Assembly (NCBI RefSeq): GCF_900240265.1
Contig: NZ_LT964739.1
Location: 2,052,835-2,116,834, forward strand
Origin: Galactobacillus timonensis
GTDB lineage: Bacteria; Bacillota_I; Bacilli_A; Erysipelotrichales; Erysipelotrichaceae
Length of the DNA: 64,000 bases
Direction: 5' to 3'
Below are positions 42,011 through 50,275 of this stretch, piece by piece. The notes below the pieces were generated by a model. The model ran no database searches. It was not told where the DNA came from and was given only the letters and a program-made list of their open reading frames with translations. The first letter of the stretch is position 1. Every line of letters starts with the position of its first letter. The position numbers were made by a program, and so were the translations under genes.

Positions 42011-42280
42011 ATGTTTCGGCTGCTTGTGATATTTGATCTTCCTGCAGATGTGGAGATGGTTGATGCATTGGACGCCGTTCAGCGTCAGCTCGCGGATTCA
42101 TCACTGATTGTTTCTTCCGAGGCCGGCGCAGATCCACAGCGAAACCGTCTTTCCATCATTGCCGATTTTGCGACTGCCGCGGATGCGGATACCTGGCTGG
42201 CAGGAAAAGAGAAGCGCAATATTGATTTTGAACTTTGTGATCCGCAGGAAACGGTGATCTGTTACTACCGCGGTGATTGA
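42011..42280 (+). CDS. Hypothetical protein, 89 residues
   Basis: The small soluble protein starts MFRLLVIFDLPADVEMVDAL and ends FELCDPQETVICYYRGD. It was not recognised. The fold pattern (strand-helix-strand) resembles small ferredoxin-like domains, but nothing specific supports that. It lies 2 bp after the CpXC gene with GGAGTAAGT before its ATG, so it is probably cotranslated. Confidence 0.6.
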   Translation: MFRLLVIFDLPADVEMVDALDAVQRQLADSSLIVSSEAGADPQRNRLSIIADFATAADADTWLAGKEKRNIDFELCDPQETVICYYRGD

Positions 42281-42389
42281 ATCTGCTTGCCTGATTCCAC
42301 ACAGATTCCTGATTCATTCCCCACGGGCTTCCTATTGCCGCACTATTCTGAAACTGTTTTGAAAGAAGCAGAAAGGAAGTAGTAACGAG

Positions 42390-42592
42390 AATGAAAAAAA
42401 AGTAATGATCAGTTCCATCCTGGCGGCAGGCGGCGATTGTTTCGGCTGCGTTCCTGGTGTTTCCGGCAACCATCCGGTTGTAGAACTGCTACAGAAACAC
42501 CGTTTCAAGAGGCCAGAAAACAAGAAATATCCCGCAGCAAACGCCACAAAGCATCTCCAGAGCTTTGTGCTTAACGATGGCGTCCTATTCAT
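42390..42592 (-). pseudogene. Remnant of a sensor histidine kinase N-terminus
   Basis: On the minus strand MNRTPSLSTKLWRCFVAFAA looks like a kinase N-terminus. The sequence then continues in a second frame as LETVFL-stop-QFYNRMVAGNT and NAAETIAACRQDGTDHYF. An in-frame TAG stands where a CAG is likely, and the similarity fades near 42390. It follows the response-regulator remnant in the usual regulator-kinase order. The rest of 42281-42390 shows nothing recognisable. Confidence 0.55.
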
Positions 42593-42824
42593 TGAATTGA
42601 TTACCGGTGCCGCGGATGGTATGAATCAGACTGCGGTAGGGGCCAAGCTTGCTGCGAAGAAGCTTGATCTGCCAGTCGACGGTACGGTCTGCTTCAAAGA
42701 AGTTATATCCCCATATGACATCCAGTATGGTTTCTCTTGAAAGACCGATGCCTTTTTTCCGGGCAGGGTATGCAGGAAGAGCGAATTCCTTGGGCGTAAG
42801 CTCTGTTTTGACGCCGTCATACAA
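42585..42824 (-). pseudogene. Remnant of an OmpR-family response regulator (DNA-binding domain only)
   Basis: The 79-residue minus-strand frame has a winged-helix domain: ELTPKEFALPAYPARKKGI, LSRETILDVIWGYNFFEADR, WQIKLLRSKLGPYR and HTIRGTGNQF. The receiver domain is missing upstream, where the sequence passes into the glpK promoter. Substitutions such as LPAYP for the usual LLxYL suggest drift. No start or ribosome site is evident. Confidence 0.7.
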
Positions 42825-42839
42825 GAATGAATATCAGGA

Positions 42840-42868
42840 TTGAAAGCGCTGCCAATCGATTCTAAAAT
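42840..42868 (+). promoter_or_regulatory. glpK: glpK promoter with overlapping cre box
   Basis: -35 TTGAAA (42840-42845), 17-bp spacer, -10 TAAAAT (42863-42868). A cre-like box TGAAAGCGCTGCCA (42841-42854) matches the CcpA consensus at all but one position and overlaps the -35 box, consistent with catabolite repression by steric block. Confidence 0.7.
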
Positions 42869-42888
42869 GTTTGAAAAGAGGTTGATCC

Positions 42889-44385
42889 ATGGAAAAATAC
42901 ATCATGGCCATCGACCAGGGGACGACCAGTTCCCGGGCGATTCTGTTTAATCATGACAGTGAACCGATCGCTATGGCCCAGCGCGAGTTCACGCAGCACT
43001 TTCCGCAGCCCGGATGGGTGGAACACGATGCCAATGAAATCTGGATGTCTGTTCTCTCCGTCATGGCGTCCTGTCTGCAGCAGGCAGGCATTCAGCCCCA
43101 GCAGGTAGCAGGCATCGGCATCACCAATCAGCGTGAGACGACCGTCGTCTGGAACAGAACGACCGGTCTTCCGATTGCCAATGCCATCGTCTGGCAGTCC
43201 AGACAGACGGCCGAGATCTGTGATCAGCTGATCCGTGAGGGCTATGATGATCTGGTTCGTTCGCGGACGGGTCTGCGCATTGATCCGTATTTCTCGGCGA
43301 CAAAGGTGCGCTGGATTCTGGATCATACGCCCAACGGGCAGAAGATGGCTGAAGACGGGGAACTGCTGGCCGGCACGATCGATAGCTGGCTCATCTGGTG
43401 TCTGAGCGGCAATCAGGTTCATGCGACGGATTACTCCAACGCCAGCCGTACCATGCTTTACAACATCTATGAAAAGAAATGGGATCCCGATCTTTGTGCA
43501 ATGCTCAATATTCCCATGAAGATGCTGCCGGAAGTGAAGGACAGCTCTGGGATCTTTGCCTATACGGCGCCCTATCATTTCTTCGGACAGCAGGTTCCGA
43601 TTTCCGGTGTTGCCGGCGATCAACAGGCAGCTCTCTTCGGGCAGAACTGCTTCCAGGAAGGGGATGTCAAGAATACGTATGGCACTGGGTGCTTCCTGGT
43701 CATGAACACAGGTGAGAAACCCCATGTTTCGGAACATGGTCTCTTGACGACAATTGCCTGGGGCTATCAGGGTAAGGTTTCCTATGCCCTGGAAGGATCG
43801 GTGTTCGTTGCCGGTTCCGCGATTCAGTGGCTGCGGGATCAGATGTCCTTCTTCCCGAAGTCTTCCGATTCTGAGGCGCTTGCCGAAAGTGCATCGCCGG
43901 ACAGCGGCGTCATGATGGTTCCGGCATTTGTCGGTCTTGGTGCGCCATATTGGGATGATGCCTGCCGCGGAGCGATTCTCGGCATTACCCGTGGCACCAC
44001 AAAGGCCGATATAACACGGGCCACCTTGAATTCGCTTGCCTATCAGACGCGTGATGTTCTGCAGGCGATGGAAGATGACTCCCATCGCCGGATCGCTCAT
44101 CTCAAGGTGGATGGCGGGGCGAGCGCCAATGATTATCTGATGCAGTTTCAAAGTGATCTGCTGCAGACACAGGTTGAGCGGCCGAAGGTTCTGGAAACGA
44201 CGGCACTTGGCGCGGCGCATCTGGCCGGCCTTGGGGTCGGATTCTGGAAAGGCCTGGATGAGTTCAGTTCCTCGACCGGCTGTATCTGGAATCCGAAGAT
44301 GGATCAAGAAACGGCGGATCATTTCTACGGGCGATGGCAGAAGGCTGTGGCGGCCGTACGCATGTTCCCGGCGGAAAAAGAGTGA
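42889..44385 (+). CDS. glpK: Glycerol kinase
   Basis: GlpK (498 residues) phosphorylates glycerol to glycerol-3-phosphate. Family motifs run throughout: [57 protein letters not shown] and [16 protein letters not shown]. The start follows AAAAGAGGTTGATCC. No glpF or glpO is adjacent, so it stands alone between a decayed region and thrS. Its control by glucose is suggested by the cre box. Confidence 0.96.
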   Translation: MEKYIMAIDQGTTSSRAILFNHDSEPIAMAQREFTQHFPQPGWVEHDANEIWMSVLSVMASCLQQAGIQPQQVAGIGITNQRETTVVWNRTTGLPIANAIVWQSRQTAEICDQLIREGYDDLVRSRTGLRIDPYFSATKVRWILDHTPNGQKMAEDGELLAGTIDSWLIWCLSGNQVHATDYSNASRTMLYNIYEKKWDPDLCAMLNIPMKMLPEVKDSSGIFAYTAPYHFFGQQVPISGVAGDQQAALFGQNCFQEGDVKNTYGTGCFLVMNTGEKPHVSEHGLLTTIAWGYQGKVSYALEGSVFVAGSAIQWLRDQMSFFPKSSDSEALAESASPDSGVMMVPAFVGLGAPYWDDACRGAILGITRGTTKADITRATLNSLAYQTRDVLQAMEDDSHRRIAHLKVDGGASANDYLMQFQSDLLQTQVERPKVLETTALGAAHLAGLGVGFWKGLDEFSSSTGCIWNPKMDQETADHFYGRWQKAVAAVRMFPAEKE

Positions 44386-44401
44386 CGATGGTCTTCGGCA
44401 T

Positions 44402-44666
44402 TTGAATTATTCCATCACAGCGTTATAATAACGGCGTCAAAGGCAATGAACGGGACAAGGTATCCGTTGTTTCCTCTTAAGAGAGAATCCGGCCGGTGCA
44501 AGGATTCGGGGAAGATGGAATGCTACTACCCGGGAGCTGTTTCCGAAAGGAATACCGCTGGACCGCGTTACAGTCATTGAGAGTCTGTGCTTTTTCTCTG
44601 CACAGGAAACAAGGTGGTACCGCGCTGATGAGGCGTCCTTCGAGAGGTCGGGGGACGCCTTTTATG
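44402..44666 (+). promoter_or_regulatory. thrS promoter and T-box riboswitch (Thr)
   Basis: -35 TTGAAT (44402-44407), 16-bp spacer, -10 TATAAT (44424-44429). The leader has stem I features (AGAGAG, CCGGTGCAA), a likely specifier ACC (44528-44530, threonine), the T-box AAGGTGGTACCGCG (44611-44624) and a terminator AGGCGTCC (44631-44638) / GGACGCCT (44653-44660) with a short T-tract. Uncharged tRNA-Thr would favour read-through. Confidence 0.92.
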
Positions 44667-44689
44667 TCCCTGAAGGAGAATGAAACAGG

Positions 44690-46471
44690 ATGATTAATTT
44701 CAAGGAAGACGAGAATCTGAGCGTTCTCAACCACAGCTGTGCCCATCTGATGGCACAGGCTGTCAAGCATCTGTACCCGCAGGCAAAGTTCTGGGTCGGT
44801 CCGGTCGTGGAAGAGGGATTCTACTACGATATGGATCTTGGCGATGTGACGCTGACGGATGAGGATCTGCCGAAGATCGAAAAGGAAATGAAGAAGTGCG
44901 CCAAGGCGGACAAGCTCATTGTCCGTCATGAGGTGACAAAGGAAGAAGCCCAGGAGATGTTCAAGGACGATCCTTACAAGGAGGATCTGATCAGCCGCAT
45001 GGAACCGGGTCAGACGATCACGACCTATACGCAGGGCGACTATACGGATCTCTGCCGCGGTCCGCACGTGAAGAGCACGAAACAGTGCCGCTACTTCAAG
45101 CTTCTCAAGCATTCCGGAGCCTATTGGAAGGGTGACAAGAACAACAAGGTTCTGCAGCGTGTCTACGGCGTCTGCTTCCCGAGTGAAGAGGAGCTGGATG
45201 ACTATCTGAAGCAGCTGGAAGAGATGAAGGAGCGTGACCACCGGAAACTGGGCAAGGACATGCAGATGTTCATGTTCTCGGATACGGTCGGTGCCGGTCT
45301 TCCGATGTGGCTGCCGAACGGCTTCACGGTCCGCCGCCTGTTGTCGGACTACATCATGGACAAGGAACTGGAGCAGGGCTACATCCATGTCAAGACCCCG
45401 TCCGTCGCTTCGACGAAGCTGTATAAGATTTCCGGACATCTGGCACATTACAAGAACGATATGTTCCCGGTTATGGAGCGGGATGGAGAAGATTTCGTCC
45501 TGCGCCCGATGAACTGCCCGGAACATATGATCATCTACAAGTCGACGCTGCATTCCTATCGTGATCTGCCGGTACGCATTGCTGAGGTTGCCGATGATTT
45601 CCGCTTTGAGGCATCCGGTGCCCTGACGGGTGTTGAGCGTGCCCGTGCCTTTACGCAGAACGATTCCCATATCTTCTGCCGTCCGGACCAGATCGCATCT
45701 GAAATCAAGGACGTTACGAAGCTGATTCTTGATGTGTATAAGGATTTTGACTTCAAGGATTATTCCTTCCGTCTGTCCCTGCGCGACAAGAACAATACGG
45801 ACAAGTACTTCGGCAACGATGAACTGTGGGAGAAGAGTGAAGCAGAGCTTCGTGAAGTGCTCAAGGAAATGGGTGTACCGTACTATGAAGCCGAAGGCGA
45901 AGCTGCCTTCTACGGTCCGAAGATCGATGTTCAGGTCCGCTCGGTACTTGGCCACGATGTTACGCTGTCCACGATTCAGCTGGACTATCAGCTTCCGGAA
46001 CGCTTTGAGCTGGAATATGTAGACAAGGATGGTCAGAAGAAGCGTCCGGTCGTCATTCACCGTGCGATTCTCGGTTCCCTGGACCGCTTCATTGCCTTCC
46101 TGCTGGAAGAGACGAAGGGCAATCTGCCGCTGTGGCTTGCGCCGACGCAGGCTGTCATCATTCCGGTTGGACCGGATAATGATGCCCATCTTGCCTATGC
46201 AAAGAAGGTTGCGGACCTTCTCCATCAGCACCATATCCGTGCAAAGGTTGACAGCCGCAACGAGAAGCTCGGTTACCGTGTCCGTGAGGCACAGATGTCC
46301 AAGACTCCGGTTGAGCTTGTTGTAGGCGACGGTGAAGCCGCTGACAATTCCGTCACGGTTCGCCGCTACGGTTCCAAGGATGCGGTGAAGATGGGGCTGG
46401 ATGAGTTCCTGAACTCGATGATGCAGGAGATCAATGCCAAGACCATTAACCGCGGCATGGAAGAAAAGTAA
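44690..46471 (+). CDS. thrS: Threonyl-tRNA synthetase lacking the TGS domain
   Basis: This class II synthetase (593 residues) begins directly in the N2 editing domain (NHSCAHLMAQAVKHLYPQ with the HxxxH zinc/editing motif) and contains the catalytic domain (MNCPEHMIIYKST, RVAEVADDFRFE-type motif 2 region, AILGSLDRFIAFLLEE motif 3) and the anticodon-binding domain (AQMSKTPVELVVGDGE). Most bacterial ThrRS have about 640 residues with a 60-residue N-terminal TGS domain, absent here. Upstream sequence is the T-box, so this is not a misplaced start. The start follows GAAGGAGAATGAAACAGG. Confidence 0.95.
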   Translation: MINFKEDENLSVLNHSCAHLMAQAVKHLYPQAKFWVGPVVEEGFYYDMDLGDVTLTDEDLPKIEKEMKKCAKADKLIVRHEVTKEEAQEMFKDDPYKEDLISRMEPGQTITTYTQGDYTDLCRGPHVKSTKQCRYFKLLKHSGAYWKGDKNNKVLQRVYGVCFPSEEELDDYLKQLEEMKERDHRKLGKDMQMFMFSDTVGAGLPMWLPNGFTVRRLLSDYIMDKELEQGYIHVKTPSVASTKLYKISGHLAHYKNDMFPVMERDGEDFVLRPMNCPEHMIIYKSTLHSYRDLPVRIAEVADDFRFEASGALTGVERARAFTQNDSHIFCRPDQIASEIKDVTKLILDVYKDFDFKDYSFRLSLRDKNNTDKYFGNDELWEKSEAELREVLKEMGVPYYEAEGEAAFYGPKIDVQVRSVLGHDVTLSTIQLDYQLPERFELEYVDKDGQKKRPVVIHRAILGSLDRFIAFLLEETKGNLPLWLAPTQAVIIPVGPDNDAHLAYAKKVADLLHQHHIRAKVDSRNEKLGYRVREAQMSKTPVELVVGDGEAADNSVTVRRYGSKDAVKMGLDEFLNSMMQEINAKTINRGMEEK

Positions 46472-46489
46472 GAAAGAATCATGAATTTC

Positions 46490-46518
46490 AATCCCCGGTG
46501 AAGTGCCGGGGATTTTTC
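46490..46518 (+). terminator. Terminator of thrS
   Basis: AATCCCCGG (46490-46498), 7-nt loop, CCGGGGATT (46506-46514), then TTTC. Confidence 0.88.
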
Positions 46519-46540
46519 TGAACTAGAGGACTGAGCGCGG

Positions 46541-46559
46541 TATAATGAAAGCGCTTAAA
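46541..46559 (+). promoter_or_regulatory. scrK promoter -10 box overlapping a cre box
   Basis: TATAAT (46541-46546) overlaps TGAAAGCGCTTAAA (46546-46559), a cre-like box matching the consensus except near its 3' end. Its place at the transcription start fits CcpA repression of the sucrose operon. No clear -35 is visible. Confidence 0.6.
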
Positions 46560-46573
46560 AGGGGATATAACAA

Positions 46574-47542
46574 ATGCCAAAAACAATCGATGTCACTGCT
46601 CTCGGCGAGCTTCTGATTGATTTCATACAAAGCGGTACTTCACCGCAGGGCAATCCGCTGTTTGAAGCCAACCCGGGCGGAGCACCGTGCAATGTGCTGG
46701 CGATGCTGGCGAAGCTGGGCCATTCGACGGCGTTCATCGGCAAGGTGGGCGATGATGCCTTCGGCAGACAATTGAAGGATGCGATCGCAAAAGAAGGCAT
46801 TTCCACGGCGGGACTGGTGATGGATGAAGCGGTACCGACGACGCTTTCGCTGGTCCATAAGCTGCCAAACGGGGATCGTGATTTTTCCTTCTATCGCAAC
46901 CCGGGCGCGGATATGAATCTGAGGGCGGATGAGGTACGGCTGGATCTGATTGAGAATGCGCGCATCTTCCACTTCGGAACCTTATCGATGACACATCCGG
47001 GTGTCTATGACGCGACGCGCAGGGCAATTGAGGCTGCGGAAGCTTCCGGCTGCGTGCGTTCCTTTGACCCCAATCTTCGTCCGCCGCTGTGGCCTTCGTT
47101 GGATGCGGCACATGAGGCGGTTGACTTTGGCCTGCATCATTGCGATGTTCTCAAGATTTCGGATAACGAAATCCAGTGGTTTACCGGCAAACAGGACTAC
47201 GAAGAAGGCATTTCGATTCTGCAGAATACCTATTCCATTCCGCTGATTACGCTTTCCATGGGGGCCGTCGGCAGCCGTGCCTATTACGGCAGCGTAAAGG
47301 TGGAAGTTCCAGCCTTTCTGCAGAAGAAAACGATCGAGACAACGGGCGCCGGTGATACGTTTGGTGCCTGTGTTCTGCATGGTGTTTTGACCTATGGTCT
47401 GAACAATCTTGATGAGGCGAAGCTGATTTCGATTCTGACCTTTGCCAATGCCGCGGCTTCCATTGTTACAACCCGCAAGGGTGCTCTTGCCGTGATGCCG
47501 ACAGAGGAAGAAGTGAACGAACTGATTGGCGAAAGAAGGTGA
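46574..47542 (+). CDS. scrK: Fructokinase (PfkB family)
   Basis: The 322-residue PfkB kinase has the N-terminal signature (NPGGAPCNVLAMLAKLG), VGDDAFGRQLKDAI and the C-terminal catalytic motif ETTGAGDTFGACVL, where Asp is the base. Similarity is to fructokinases that turn free fructose into fructose-6-phosphate. Its place before an amylosucrase-like gene and a sucrose-type PTS supports that substrate. The start follows AAAAGGGGATATAACAA; the next gene starts 6 bp after the stop. Confidence 0.9.
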   Translation: MPKTIDVTALGELLIDFIQSGTSPQGNPLFEANPGGAPCNVLAMLAKLGHSTAFIGKVGDDAFGRQLKDAIAKEGISTAGLVMDEAVPTTLSLVHKLPNGDRDFSFYRNPGADMNLRADEVRLDLIENARIFHFGTLSMTHPGVYDATRRAIEAAEASGCVRSFDPNLRPPLWPSLDAAHEAVDFGLHHCDVLKISDNEIQWFTGKQDYEEGISILQNTYSIPLITLSMGAVGSRAYYGSVKVEVPAFLQKKTIETTGAGDTFGACVLHGVLTYGLNNLDEAKLISILTFANAAASIVTTRKGALAVMPTEEEVNELIGERR

Positions 47543-47548
47543 GAAGCC

Positions 47549-49432
47549 ATGAAGATGAAACCGGAATGGGATAAGGAGTTTACCGACCGCCTGCGTCCTG
47601 TCGAAGATGAGATGCACTGGCTCTACAACGAGCTCTATAACGATGATCATGCCTACGATTACTTTTTGACGATGCTGTGGAACAGTTATCAGGCGCGCTC
47701 GAAAGATCTGAGGGCATGGGACCGTAAGCGCATCAAAGCGGGGGACTGGTACAAGTCTTCGAAGATGCTCGGCATGTGCCTGTATACTGATTGCTTTGCA
47801 GGGACGATCAAGGGTGTTCAAAAACATCTGGACTACATTCAGGAATGCGGCTTCAACTATCTTCATCTGATGCCGCTGCTTGAATCGCCGAAGGGAAGAA
47901 GCGACGGGGGCTATGCGGTATCGGACTTCCGTAAAGTAGAGCCGGAGCTTGGCACGATGGAAGATCTTGCGAAGCTGAACCGTGCCTGCCATAAACGTGG
48001 AATTTCGGTATGTCTCGACTTTGTCATGAACCATACCAGTGAGGACCATATCTGGGCGAAGCGTGCAAAGGCGGGGGAAAAGGAATACCAGGACCGTTAT
48101 TTCTTCTTTGATGACTGGACCATTCCCCGTGCCTTTGAAGAAACGGTTCCCCAGGTGTTTCCTACAACGGCCCCGGGCAACTTCACCTGGTGTCCGGAAG
48201 CCAACAAGGTCGTGATGACGACGTTCTATCCGTATCAGTGGGATCTGAACTACCGCAATCCGACCGTGTTCAATGACATGTGCGAAAACATGCTTTATCT
48301 CTGCAATCAGGGCGTGGATATCATCCGCCTTGATGCGGTGCCTTATATCTGGAAGACGCTCGGCACAAACTGCCGCAATCTTCCGCAGGTGCATACGCTG
48401 GTCAGGATCATGCATATCGCTTCCCAGATCGCTGCGCCGGGGACGCTGCTGCTGGGCGAAGTCGTCATGGAGCCGGATAAGGTTGTTCCCTACTTCGGCA
48501 CGATTGAAAAGCCGGAGTGTCACATGCTCTATAACGTGACAACAATGGCAAGTACTTGGAACACGGTAGCGACGCGTGATGTACGGCTTCTGCAGCGGCA
48601 GATGAACGTGGTGTGCGGACTTCCGAAGCAGTATATGTTTCTGAACTATCTGCGCTGTCACGATGATATCGGCTGGGGGCTGGATTATGACTACCTGGCC
48701 CGCTTCGGCATTGAGCAGGTTGCCCATAAGAAGTATCTCAACTCCTTCCTGACGGGGAATTACTGGGGAAGCGATTCGAGAGGTGAGCTGTACAACGATG
48801 ATCCGCGTCTGGGCGATGCGCGTCTTTGCGGGACGACGGCTTCGCTTTGCGGAACGGAAGCCGCTGTCTATGAGAAGAATGATTTCAAGCTGAAGGCTTC
48901 GATTGATCTTGATGTGATGCTGCATGCGTTCCTTCTGACGCAGAGCGGCATTCCGGTGCTGTATTCCGGTGATGAAGTCGGTAAGCTCAATGACTATTCC
49001 TATCATCAGGATCCGTTGAAAAAGGACGATTCGCGCTATCTGCACCGCGGAAAATTCGACTGGAATCTGGCGGAGATGCGCAAGGATCCTTCGACGCGGC
49101 AGGGGATGCTGTTTGAGCGTCTCATGAAGCTGATTGCGATCCGCAAGGAACATCCGCTGTTTGATGCGTCGGCTGATACCTGGGTGCTGCAGACGAACAA
49201 TGACTGCGTGCTTGGATTGGGCCGTTATTACGAGGGTGAAAAGCTGCTGGCGCTGTTCAACTTCTCGGAGAATGATCAGACGGCATGGATCAATGAAGGT
49301 GAGACCTATACGGATCTGATCAGTGGTGAAACGATGGATGCAAAGGCGGTTGCCCTTGGTCCGCATTCCTTCCGCTGGCTGTATCTGAACTACAATGATC
49401 CGAAGTTTTCCGGGGAGAAGGAGGAGGCATGA
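47549..49432 (+). CDS. GH13 amylosucrase/sucrose hydrolase-like enzyme
   Basis: The 627-residue enzyme has the amylosucrase architecture: a helical N-domain, then a TIM barrel with LMPLLESPKGRSDGGYAVSD, FVMNHTSEDH, the nucleophile Asp in GVDIIRLDAV, the acid/base Glu in LLLGEVVMEPD and the transition-state Asp in LRCHDDIGWG, and a C-terminal beta domain. This matches GH13 subfamily 4, whose members split sucrose and transfer or release glucose. Whether it acts on sucrose or on a phosphorylated form is open, because the operon PTS would deliver a phosphorylated sugar. It overlaps the next gene by 4 bp. Confidence 0.88.
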   Translation: MKMKPEWDKEFTDRLRPVEDEMHWLYNELYNDDHAYDYFLTMLWNSYQARSKDLRAWDRKRIKAGDWYKSSKMLGMCLYTDCFAGTIKGVQKHLDYIQECGFNYLHLMPLLESPKGRSDGGYAVSDFRKVEPELGTMEDLAKLNRACHKRGISVCLDFVMNHTSEDHIWAKRAKAGEKEYQDRYFFFDDWTIPRAFEETVPQVFPTTAPGNFTWCPEANKVVMTTFYPYQWDLNYRNPTVFNDMCENMLYLCNQGVDIIRLDAVPYIWKTLGTNCRNLPQVHTLVRIMHIASQIAAPGTLLLGEVVMEPDKVVPYFGTIEKPECHMLYNVTTMASTWNTVATRDVRLLQRQMNVVCGLPKQYMFLNYLRCHDDIGWGLDYDYLARFGIEQVAHKKYLNSFLTGNYWGSDSRGELYNDDPRLGDARLCGTTASLCGTEAAVYEKNDFKLKASIDLDVMLHAFLLTQSGIPVLYSGDEVGKLNDYSYHQDPLKKDDSRYLHRGKFDWNLAEMRKDPSTRQGMLFERLMKLIAIRKEHPLFDASADTWVLQTNNDCVLGLGRYYEGEKLLALFNFSENDQTAWINEGETYTDLISGETMDAKAVALGPHSFRWLYLNYNDPKFSGEKEEA

Positions 49433-50253
49433 AACTGATCTTCCTCGATATTGACGGGACACTGGTTCCCGCCGGTACCAATGTTCCTCCGGATTCTGCG
49501 CTGGCTGCGATTCGCGGTGCGCAGGCGGCCGGCAATCGGGTGTTTCTATGTACGGGGCGCAACTATGCGATGCTGAAGCCGTTGCTGGTGTATGGCTTTG
49601 ACGGGATGGTGGCTTCGGCCGGCGGGTATGTGATGGCGGGGGATGAGGTTCTTTATGATCAACCGATGCCTGCTGAAGACTATCAGGAAACAGTTTCGTT
49701 ATTACACAAAAACGGAGTCTTCTGCACGGTTGAGACGAAGAATACGACCTATGGCGATGAGAATCTTTCGGATTTTCTGAGTACGGCAAAAGGGGATAAC
49801 TCTGAAATTGAGCGGTGGCGGCGTGCCTTGAAGGATCAGCTTGATATCCGTCCGCTGTCGCAATATCAGCAGGAGCCGGTTTACAAGGTTGTGATCATGT
49901 GTCAGAACATGGAACAGCTGAAGGAGCCGATGGCGAAGCTTTCGGACCGCTATGAATTTGTGGTTCAGGAAGTTGCTGCCCATGGCGGCTGCATCAATGG
50001 TGAGCTGATCAGCCGGGCGTTTGACAAGGGGCGTGGCGTACAACGGATGATGGAGCATTTCCACGTTACGAAGGAAGATACCTACGGCTTTGGCGATTCA
50101 ATGAATGATCTGGCGATGGTGAAAGCCGTCGGCACTTCGGTCTGCATGGCAAACGGTGCAAAGACGCTTATGAAGCAATGCACACTGACGGTTCCATCTG
50201 TTGATGAAGATGGACTTGCGTTTGGCTTCAAACAGCTTGGGCTGTTGAAATAA
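49429..50253 (+). CDS. HAD superfamily (Cof-type) phosphatase
   Basis: This 274-residue HAD IIB hydrolase has motif I FLDIDGTLVPAG (Asp7 nucleophile, Asp9 acid), motif II FLCTGRN, the cap domain, and motif IV YGFGDSMNDLAMVKAVG. Cof-type enzymes dephosphorylate sugar phosphates or similar small molecules. The 4-bp overlap (ATGA) with the GH13 gene and the PTS gene 22 bp downstream suggest action on a sugar phosphate of this pathway, for example sucrose-6-phosphate. That substrate is an inference. Confidence 0.88.
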   Translation: MKLIFLDIDGTLVPAGTNVPPDSALAAIRGAQAAGNRVFLCTGRNYAMLKPLLVYGFDGMVASAGGYVMAGDEVLYDQPMPAEDYQETVSLLHKNGVFCTVETKNTTYGDENLSDFLSTAKGDNSEIERWRRALKDQLDIRPLSQYQQEPVYKVVIMCQNMEQLKEPMAKLSDRYEFVVQEVAAHGGCINGELISRAFDKGRGVQRMMEHFHVTKEDTYGFGDSMNDLAMVKAVGTSVCMANGAKTLMKQCTLTVPSVDEDGLAFGFKQLGLLK

Positions 50254-50275
50254 TTTAAGGAGAAGGGGATTTTGT

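Noticed and set aside
46982..49789. 935-codon minus-strand frame opposite the sucrose genes
   Set aside because: Spans three well-supported plus-strand genes and shows no recognisable domain.
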